DNA of 58,381 bases from the NCBI GenBank assembly GCA_964464175.1, contig CAYXFD010000020.1, positions 1 to 58,381 of the forward strand. The letters run 5' to 3'. A program made the position numbers and the translations under genes. The notes beneath the pieces are model-generated. The model was not told where the DNA came from, ran no database searches, and saw only the letters and a list, made by a program, of their open reading frames with translations. Origin of the DNA: CAYXFD01 sp964464175. GTDB lineage: Bacteria > Cloacimonadota > Cloacimonadia > Cloacimonadales > JAJBBL01. This document shows, in pieces, positions 18,029 through 25,226 of this stretch. Within the stretch, counting starts at the first letter, position 1, and every line of letters begins with the position of its first letter.

Positions 18029-18457
18029 TCAGAACTCTTTTACCTCAACTCCGCAGAGTGTGTCCGAAACGGGGCACTTTTCCTTGATATAAGCCTTTAG
18101 CTTATCGATGTTTTCCCGGGGTGAGGGGGAGTCAAAGTGCATCTTGTATCTTATCGCCTGGTAGCCGGGTCTGACGTCGGGATTTCTTCCCAAAAAGCCG
18201 TCAGGGTCAAGGTCACCTTCCAAATCGACATGGAAGCCTTTGAGATCAACGTTGAATTTCCCGGCAAAGGCTGCCGCACAGATAGCCATGCAGCCACCGA
18301 GGGCATTGAGCAGTAATTCTACCGGGTTCATTGCTTTGTTATCGCCGCCGAGTTCCTGAGGTTCGTCAACCGCTACTTTGAATCCTCTTGAAGTTCCTTC
18401 GCAGTAGGTTTTGTTGCCTGTCCATTTCATGTTTGCTTTAAATGTCATGTTAGCCAT
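18029..18457 (-). CDS. OsmC/Ohr family peroxide-detoxifying protein
   Basis: 142 aa, the usual OsmC length. The two reactive cysteines are C56 (GGCMAICA) and C128 (EKCPVSDTL), the pair that reduces organic hydroperoxides, and the MNPVELLLNALGGC core is typical. AAGGAG lies six bases before the start on this strand. It is a single-gene unit flanked by repeat DNA. In an anaerobe it probably serves protection from oxygen by-products. Family certain; substrate not determined. Confidence 0.92.
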   Translation of the reverse strand: MANMTFKANMKWTGNKTYCEGTSRGFKVAVDEPQELGGDNKAMNPVELLLNALGGCMAICAAAFAGKFNVDLKGFHVDLEGDLDPDGFLGRNPDVRPGYQAIRYKMHFDSPSPRENIDKLKAYIKEKCPVSDTLCGVEVKEF

Positions 18458-18728
18458 TGTTATTCTCCTTAATGGTTTTTTCTTTATAGTTTAAGGCGGT
18501 TTTGCGATAAGGCAAATGAGAATGCTGTTCCTAAACTCTCAACCGGTAAACCGTAATGATGAATTACTCCTTCTGAGATACAAGATAGCTGTGTTGAGTG
18601 AAGAAATGGATAAGGATACTATTTGTTTTTGATTATTATCGGGAGAATGCGGGAAAACTTCAAACGGTTGTTAAGCTTAAGCCTCTTATGTTTGTTTTTT
18701 CCCCGCCCACCCGCCCAAAGTTGATTTG

Positions 18729-18769
18729 TTCCTGAATGACATTTCGCTTCGCTCAATGCCATTCAGGAA
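18729..18769. repeat. Hairpin with loop TCGCTTCGCTC
   Basis: A 15-base arm TTCCTGAATGACATT pairs, with one mismatch, to AATGCCATTCAGGAA around the loop TCGCTTCGCTC. A related hairpin with different arms but nearly the same loop and flanks is at 44363-44402. Confidence 0.7.
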
Positions 18770-19023
18770 CGTTGATTAAAAAAAGGGAAGCCTGTCCTTG
18801 ATTTGATTGTATCAATGGCATCTAGCCCTTGAAAACCAGAGCTGGAAGCTCTGAGTACGATCAAAGAAAAAAAGAAAACCAGAGGGAGAATAGCAGAGAG
18901 TTTAGAGAGCAGAGATTAGGGATTAGAAAGCCTGCGGATGGGTAGCTTCGGAGAAAAGAGCTATTAGCTATTAGAGATCAGAGATTAGAGATTAGAAAGC
19001 CTGCGGATGGGTAGCTTCGGAGA

Positions 19024-19407
19024 AAAGAGATATTAGCTATTAGAGATCAGAGATTAGAGATTAGAGAAACCAAAGGTAGAGGTAGCAAGTGAACAAGTTA
19101 ACAACTTGTCGTACAGGAAAAGAAGAACCGGTAGGAGGGTAGCAAGGAAGCAAGTTACCTACATTTTCAGCTATTGAAAAGCAAAGGATAGATTTTTTTC
19201 GAAGAATAGGATGGCTTGGAATCGACTTCCAACGGTGTTTTCTAAGGTTTTTTTAGAGTAAAAACTCCATTTTGTTATGCCTTTATATATAGAGGGTTCA
19301 CGTAGATTAACGGGGATTTAAAAAATGAGATTTCGGAGAAAAAAAGCCAGAGGGAAGGATAGCAGAGAGATTAGAGACCAGAGATTAGGGATTAGAAAGC
19401 CTGCGGA
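19024..19407. repeat. 384-bp direct repeat, copy 1
   Basis: Matches 19552-19935 base for base as far as I compared, at a spacing of 528 bp. The copies include a palindrome, a 'TTGGAATCGACTTCCAA' inverted repeat and 'TATATATAGAGGGTTCACG'. The identity implies a recent duplication or ongoing recombination. Confidence 0.85.
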
Positions 19408-19551
19408 GGGGTAGCAAGGAAAAAAGAGATTAGGGATTAGAAAAGCCTGCGGAAGAAAAGCAAGGAGATGTACCGCAATTTGGTAAATTGCGGAAACAAG
19501 TTACCAACTTGTTGTACAGAAAAAAAAACCTGCGGATGGGTAGCAAGGAAA

Positions 19552-19935
19552 AAAGAGATATTAGCTATTAGAGATCAGAGATTAGAGATTAGAGAAACCA
19601 AAGGTAGAGGTAGCAAGTGAACAAGTTAACAACTTGTCGTACAGGAAAAGAAGAACCGGTAGGAGGGTAGCAAGGAAGCAAGTTACCTACATTTTCAGCT
19701 ATTGAAAAGCAAAGGATAGATTTTTTTCGAAGAATAGGATGGCTTGGAATCGACTTCCAACGGTGTTTTCTAAGGTTTTTTTAGAGTAAAAACTCCATTT
19801 TGTTATGCCTTTATATATAGAGGGTTCACGTAGATTAACGGGGATTTAAAAAATGAGATTTCGGAGAAAAAAAGCCAGAGGGAAGGATAGCAGAGAGATT
19901 AGAGACCAGAGATTAGGGATTAGAAAGCCTGCGGA
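19552..19935. repeat. 384-bp direct repeat, copy 2
   Basis: Second copy of the block at 19024-19407. After it, shorter tandem units (AAGCCTGCGGATGGG plus heptads, each about 70-75 bp) continue to about 20150. Confidence 0.85.
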
Positions 19936-20292
19936 TGGGTAGCAAGGAAAAAAAAGATTAGGGATCAGAGATTAGGGATTAGAAAGCCTGCGGATGGGAA
20001 GCTTGGGAAGAAAGATATGTTAGCTATTAGAGATCAGAGATTAGGGATTAGAAAGCCTGCGGACGGGTAGCTTCGGAGGAAAGATATGTTAGCTATTAGA
20101 GATCAGAGATTAGGGATTAGAAAGCCTGCGGATGGGTAGCTTCGGAGGAAAGATGAAAAACCAAAGGATGCAAAGCAAGGGGTTGTGGCGAAAAGGAGTT
20201 CGTCATACCGTAGTCCCGGTGTTGAGAGTAAGAAAAAAAGCTTTACAAGAGAGAGGATAATCTTTACTATATCCTGAATAAAAAACATAGAG

Positions 20293-21822
20293 ATGAGAAA
20301 AATGGACAGTATTCAGAAAAATCAGAAGAAAGAAGCGATCAATAACAAGAAGATCGTCTTTTTGTTGAACGGTGAGAAGAGGGAGCTGACAATACCTCCG
20401 GGCATGACCCTGCTGGAGATGCTGCACGAGAAGCTGAACCTCTACGGCACGAAATCTACCTGTAATGAAGGGGATTGCGGAGCCTGTACGGTGATAATCG
20501 GCAGAAGAGAGAAAGAATCCGGGATAAGTTACCGGGCAGTGAACTCCTGTATCTATCCGGCAGCAAGAATTCATAACAAGCATCTGATCACCATTGAAGG
20601 GGTAGGCTCACCGGACAAACTGCATCCGGTTCAGGAAGCTCTGTTAGATTATCACGGAACGCAATGCGGATACTGTACACCCGGTTTCGTGATGGCAATA
20701 ATCGCCCTGTTCAGCAACAATCCCAAACCGGAAAAGGAGGATATATTTGCCTCTTTAGAGGGTAATCTCTGCCGTTGTACCGGTTATGATGCCATTATGC
20801 AGGCAACACTCTATCTGAAAGAGAAGCTGAAAGAGGGAACGTCGCTGCTCCCCGCCAAACTGACCGGAGTTGAAGAAAAGATCGGAAGACTTCCGGAAAC
20901 GGTTATCGATCTGCCGAGTGAGAACAGGGAAATGTTCGAAACCGTCGGTTATCTGCAGCCCTGTTCGGTAGAGGAACTTTCCGGGATGTTAGCGAGGTTC
21001 GAAGAGAGCAGGGAGTATGGTTTTGTCAATGGTGCTACCGATCTGCTGGTACAGGCTAACGTCAGCCGTATCTTCCGTCCCTGGTTGATCGATGTTGCCG
21101 AAATACCGGAGCTGAGAAGGATAGAACTTGAGAATAACAAGATCTTTATCGGAGCTGCCGCCACTCTTAGTGAATTAACAGCATCCCCGGTCATCAAAGA
21201 TAATCTGCCGGTACTGGTTAAGACCGTTTCATTGATGGCTTCCTCCCAGATACGGAATATGGCTACGATTGGCGGAAATATCGGAAATGCTTCCCCGGTA
21301 GCCGATACTCCTCCTGTTTTAATGGTTCTGGAAAGTGAACTGGAATTGACCTCTGCCGCAGGTGTGCGGATAGTCAAAATGAGTGATTACTATCTCGATT
21401 ATAAGAAAACAGTTTTGAAAACCGGAGAGTTTATCTCAGGGATGTTTATTCCGCTTCTTAAAGATGAAGGATCGTTTACCTACCGTAATATGAAGAAAGC
21501 CTCGAAACGGAGAGCAGTAGATATTTCGACCGTGAATTCGGCAGTATCGCTTCAGATATCGGCGGGGAGACTGAAGAATGTAAGGCTTGCTTATGGCGGG
21601 GTGGCTGTATATCCGGCATTAGCTAAGGAGACGATGAAGTTTATGGAGGGAAGAGAACTTGACCCTGCCTGGTTCGAAGAGGCAGCAGAAAAAGCAGTGG
21701 CTGAGTTTAAGCCGATCAGCGATGTGCGGGGAAGGGATGAATATCGTAGGATGGTTATCGGGAATCATTTGCTGGGGTATTTGGGGGAGGTTTATGGAGG
21801 AAAAAAGCCTGCGGATGAATAG
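20293..21822 (+). CDS. Xanthine dehydrogenase-family FeS-FAD subunit
   Basis: 509 aa. The N-terminal plant-type [2Fe-2S] domain has C57, C62, C65 and C86. The second all-helical [2Fe-2S] domain has C125/C128 (CGYCTPGF) and C160/C162 (CRCTGYDAI). The FAD_binding_5 domain follows (about 215-390, NGATDLLVQ and ATIGGNIGNASPVADTPP), then the CO-dehydrogenase flavoprotein C-terminal domain. It passes electrons from the molybdenum site to FAD and NAD. Many bacteria split these domains over two genes; here they are fused. Starts at 20293 or 20302 are both possible because the ribosome site is weak. The partner large subunit starts 1060 bp downstream, after repeat DNA. Confidence 0.93.
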   Translation: MRKMDSIQKNQKKEAINNKKIVFLLNGEKRELTIPPGMTLLEMLHEKLNLYGTKSTCNEGDCGACTVIIGRREKESGISYRAVNSCIYPAARIHNKHLITIEGVGSPDKLHPVQEALLDYHGTQCGYCTPGFVMAIIALFSNNPKPEKEDIFASLEGNLCRCTGYDAIMQATLYLKEKLKEGTSLLPAKLTGVEEKIGRLPETVIDLPSENREMFETVGYLQPCSVEELSGMLARFEESREYGFVNGATDLLVQANVSRIFRPWLIDVAEIPELRRIELENNKIFIGAAATLSELTASPVIKDNLPVLVKTVSLMASSQIRNMATIGGNIGNASPVADTPPVLMVLESELELTSAAGVRIVKMSDYYLDYKKTVLKTGEFISGMFIPLLKDEGSFTYRNMKKASKRRAVDISTVNSAVSLQISAGRLKNVRLAYGGVAVYPALAKETMKFMEGRELDPAWFEEAAEKAVAEFKPISDVRGRDEYRRMVIGNHLLGYLGEVYGGKKPADE

Positions 21823-22690
21823 CTTTGAAGAAAAGATGAAAACCAGAGGGAGCAGAAGCAAGTCCATTGGAGAGAAGCTTCGATGGGAAGATAATAACCA
21901 GAGGGAGGAACAGCAAGTCCGTTGGGAGAGAAGCAGGAAGAAAAGATGATGCATATTAAATACATATTTATTTATGTACTTTCTTTTGACCGGGCAAAAG
22001 AAAGATACCAAAGAAAACCCGCCGGCTGCAACAAAACAGCTAAAAACCTTCTCGTGACTGCTTCTCCCGATAAACTCCTCGCTGCGCTCGTCGAACAGTA
22101 TCTCCGAAGCAGTCTCTCGTACGGTTTTATTAACGCTGTTTTTTGCGATGCCGGGGAAAAGGGTAAATCCTACGGATGAAGTAGCTTCGAAGAAAAGAGG
22201 ATCTATTCCCACCCGCCACCCAAGCAAGCAAAGAGCTTTGTAATGCCCCAGCGGGAAGGATAGCAAGTCCATGGGGAAGCTAAGCAGGAATGTAGCGCAA
22301 ATTGGTAATTTGCGTAAAAAAAACAAGTTAACAACTTGTTGTACATGAAAGAAAAACCTGTGGAAGGATAGCATTGAAGCAGAGATAAAAACCTAAAGGA
22401 AGGAGCAGCAAGTCCATTGGGAGTTTAGCAAGAGGTAAAGAAAAAAGATTATGATGCTCCAGCGGGAAGGATAGCAAGTCCACGGGTCGCGAAGCAAGAA
22501 GAAAGAAGATTTGATGTCCCAGCGGGAGCAGAGCAAGAGGAAAAGAAAAAGATTATGATGCTCTAGCGGAAGCAGAGCAAGAGGAAAAGAGAGATTAGGT
22601 GAAAACCAAAAGGAAGGATAGCAAGTCCATTGGAAGTGGAGCAAGAGGGAAAAGTAAGACTATGAGACCGAAAGAAAACAGGACTGAGAG
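21823..22690. repeat. Repeat mosaic inside the xanthine dehydrogenase operon
   Basis: Repeated 'AAGGATAGCAAGTCCATTGG' and 'GATGCTCCAGCGGGAAGGA' modules, a double palindrome at about 22297 (GCAAATTGGTAATTTGC and ACAAGTTAACAACTTGT) and one dispersed 205-bp element (21951-22156). The last codons of the FeS-FAD gene (GGKKPADE) themselves read into 'AAGCCTGCGGATGAATAGC' repeat sequence. No gene seen. Confidence 0.75.
21951..22156 (-). repeat. Dispersed structured repeat (about 205-bp family), copy 2
   Basis: Begins with the ACTTTCTTTTG...CAAAAGAAAG hairpin. It contains the perfect inverted repeat GACTGCTTC...GAAGCAGTC around 'CTCGCTGCGCTCGTCGA'. It ends at GCGATGCCGGGG. Orientation is opposite to the copies at 0.4 and 58 kb. 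Confidence 0.75.
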
Positions 22691-22840
22691 AAGAAGAGAC
22701 TAAAAGATAAAAGACAAAAGATGAAAGACAAAAGATGAAAGACAAAAGATGAAAGACAAAAGATGAAAGACAAAAGACAAAAGACAAAAGACAAAAGACA
22801 AAAGATGAAAGATGAAAGATGAAAGATGAAAGATAGAAGA
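22690..22840. repeat. Heptanucleotide microsatellite AGACAAA/AGATGAA
   Basis: About 20 consecutive 7-base units alternate between AGACAAA and AGATGAA, ending 43 bp before the large-subunit start codon. A repeat of this kind changes length easily. It lies where length changes would alter the spacing of transcript signals or mRNA structure rather than a reading frame. Confidence 0.9.
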
Positions 22841-22882
22841 AAATGATAATGAAGATCACAGGTAAAAGAAAAAGAGGTAGAG

Positions 22883-25216
22883 ATGGGAAAGGAACCCTGG
22901 CATATTAGCGGTAAGCTTCACATAACGGGAAACTCACGCTTTATCGGTGAGGAGCCGAAACCGGCAGGATTACTCTATGCGAAGATCCTGTTCAGTCCGG
23001 TTGCTCATGCCCTGATAACGAAACTTGATGTATCCGGGGCATTAGAGATGAGAGATGTAACAGCGGTTCTGACCGCAAAAGACATTCCGGGGAAGAATCA
23101 ACTCGGTCATTTCATGGGAGATGAACCTCTCCTGCCGGAAGAGGAGATAATGTATGCTGGTCAGCCGCTGGCGGTTGTCCTGTCCCCTTATCCCAATATA
23201 GCAGAGGAGGGGGTGAAGCGGATCATTCTCAAATATAAAGAGCTAAAACCGCTGCTTACTATCCGGGAAGCCGAAGAAGCGAAATCCTGGTATATCGGGG
23301 AGAAGAAATTCGAGAACGGAGATGTAGAGAAGGGGTTGAAGGACTCCCACTTCTATCTGGAAGGAGAAACCGAAAGCACTACCCAGGAACATTTCTATTT
23401 TGAGACGCAGCGGTGTCTGGTCCTGCCCGGTGAGGGGGATAAACTGACGGTGTTTTCAGCAACGCAAAGCACGATGGAGGTACAGGAAGCAGTTGCCGAC
23501 ACTTTAGGGATAAAAGCTCATAATGTGATTGTCGATGTCCCGAGGTTAGGGGGAGCTTTTGGGGGTAAAGAGAGCCGGGCAACGATCCTTGCCTGTCTGG
23601 CAGCTTTAGGTGCCAGAGTGACCGGGAAACCGGTAGAGCTGAAGCTTACCCGCTCGGAAGACTTCCGTTATACCGGGAAGCGTCATCCCTTCCTGGGGAA
23701 ATACCGGGTAGGTTTTGACGAATCGGGGCGGATAGAAGCTTATGATGTGGAACTGGTCGCTAACGGAGGAGCCTTTACCGATCTGTCGATCGCTATTCTG
23801 ATGAGAGGAATGTTCCACGCCGATAATGCCTATTATATCCCGAATATCAGAGTGAGAGGGAGAGCCTGCAAGACCAATTTACCACCGAATACCGCTTTCA
23901 GGGGGTTCGGAGCGCCGCAGGGTATGTTCGTCATCGAGAGCGTTATTGAAAGGATAGCCTATACTCTGAAAAAAGATTCTCTGGAGATACGGAAGATCAA
24001 CTCTTATAAATCGGGGCAGATCACCCCTTATGGTCAGGAAGTACAGGAAGCCGATACGGAAATGATCCTGGAGCGGCTGCGGAAAAGAAGCAATTATGAT
24101 ACTTTGAAGAAAGAGATAGAGGAATTCAACCGGAACAACACCTACAGGAAGAGAGGGTTGGCTGTCGTACCGGTGAAATTCGGCATCTCCTTCACTAATC
24201 CGGTACTCAATCAGGGGTCTGCCCTTATCTGGATCTATATCGACGGTACCGTTTCCGTGACTACCGGCGGTGTAGAGATGGGGCAGGAGGTGAATACCAA
24301 AATTGCGAGGGTGGTTGCCCGGGTTTTAGGGATCTCTATTGATAATATCAGGGTGGAAAGCAGCAATACCCAGAGGGTGGGGAATGCTTCACCCACAGCA
24401 GCTTCCACCGGGAGCGATATCAACGGTAATGCAGCCCGGATAGCCTCTGAGAAGCTGAGAGACCGTCTCCTTCCCCTTGCCTGCGAGATACTGGCAGAGA
24501 AGAACAGTGCCCAGCCTGCACCGGAGGATATTGTCTTTCAGGATGATAAGGTCTTTGATAAGAATTCACCCCTGTTTTCCCTGACCTTCCCGGAGCTGAT
24601 CAGGAAAGCGTATGACGAAAGGATAGCCCTCGGTTCTTACGGCTATTACAAAACGCCCGGGATTCATTATGACAAGACCAAAGACAGAGGGAGTCCCTTT
24701 TATTACTACGTCTTCGGCTCTGCCCTGACGAGTGTGGAGATCGACCTGCTGAGCGGAGAACATAAGCTGCTCAAGGTCTGCATAGTTCATCAGAACGGCA
24801 GATCATTGCATCCCGATATCGACAGAGGGCAGGCGATCGGAGCCTATATCCAGTCTTATGGCTGGTGTACGATCGAGGATATGCCCTGGGATGAGAAGGG
24901 ACATTATCTGGCTTCGACCGTCTCTACCTATAAGATCCCCTGTCTGCGTGATATTCCGGAAACTATGGATGTGGAGCTGATCGAATCGGAGAATAAATTC
25001 GCCTCGGTCTTCGGAAGCAAGGCAATCGGAGAACCGCCGTATATCTACGGTGAGGGGGCATATTTTGCCATCAGAAATGCCCTGCAGTCGCTCAGCGAGG
25101 AGGAGGTATTCCTCCCCTTCCCCGCAACTCCGGAGAATGTACTGATGACAGCCGAAAAGATCAGGAAGAATCAGGGTTTGGGCAGATCCGGCAACGGAAA
25201 AGAGAACGAAAAATGA
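22883..25216 (+). CDS. Xanthine dehydrogenase-family molybdopterin (large) subunit
   Basis: 777 aa. It has the Ald_Xan_dh_C N-terminal domain and then the molybdopterin-binding domain: GGAFGGKES (223-231), RGFGAPQ (340-346) and the catalytic glutamate E717 in GSKAIGEPPYIYGEGA. It hydroxylates purines such as hypoxanthine or xanthine, or other aromatic N-heterocycles, at the molybdenum centre. AGAGG seven bases upstream supports ATG 22883. The dihydropyrimidine dehydrogenase-like gene follows after 10 bp, so they share a transcript. The exact substrate cannot be read from the sequence. Confidence 0.93.
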   Translation: MGKEPWHISGKLHITGNSRFIGEEPKPAGLLYAKILFSPVAHALITKLDVSGALEMRDVTAVLTAKDIPGKNQLGHFMGDEPLLPEEEIMYAGQPLAVVLSPYPNIAEEGVKRIILKYKELKPLLTIREAEEAKSWYIGEKKFENGDVEKGLKDSHFYLEGETESTTQEHFYFETQRCLVLPGEGDKLTVFSATQSTMEVQEAVADTLGIKAHNVIVDVPRLGGAFGGKESRATILACLAALGARVTGKPVELKLTRSEDFRYTGKRHPFLGKYRVGFDESGRIEAYDVELVANGGAFTDLSIAILMRGMFHADNAYYIPNIRVRGRACKTNLPPNTAFRGFGAPQGMFVIESVIERIAYTLKKDSLEIRKINSYKSGQITPYGQEVQEADTEMILERLRKRSNYDTLKKEIEEFNRNNTYRKRGLAVVPVKFGISFTNPVLNQGSALIWIYIDGTVSVTTGGVEMGQEVNTKIARVVARVLGISIDNIRVESSNTQRVGNASPTAASTGSDINGNAARIASEKLRDRLLPLACEILAEKNSAQPAPEDIVFQDDKVFDKNSPLFSLTFPELIRKAYDERIALGSYGYYKTPGIHYDKTKDRGSPFYYYVFGSALTSVEIDLLSGEHKLLKVCIVHQNGRSLHPDIDRGQAIGAYIQSYGWCTIEDMPWDEKGHYLASTVSTYKIPCLRDIPETMDVELIESENKFASVFGSKAIGEPPYIYGEGAYFAIRNALQSLSEEEVFLPFPATPENVLMTAEKIRKNQGLGRSGNGKENEK

Positions 25217-25226
25217 AAGGAATAGA

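Larger units (their letters stand above)
18458..20292. repeat. 1.8-kb repeat mosaic without genes
   Basis: Built from recurring modules: 'AAGCCTGCGGATGGGTAGC', GAGATTA/GGGATTA heptads and the palindromes CAGAGCTGGAAGCTCTG (about 18838), ACAAGTTAACAACTTGT (19093 and 19621), GCAATTTGGTAAATTGC (about 19478) and ACAAGTTACCAACTTGT (about 19498). No coding frame with a ribosome site and family-like protein was found. Confidence 0.8.

Noticed and set aside
18458..20292. CRISPR array
   Set aside because: The repeats have unequal spacing, unit lengths and composition, with no unique spacers and no cas genes.
21619..22374. Minus-strand open frame of 251 codons across the end of the FeS-FAD gene
   Set aside because: It is antisense to a certain gene and then crosses repeats; no family resemblance.
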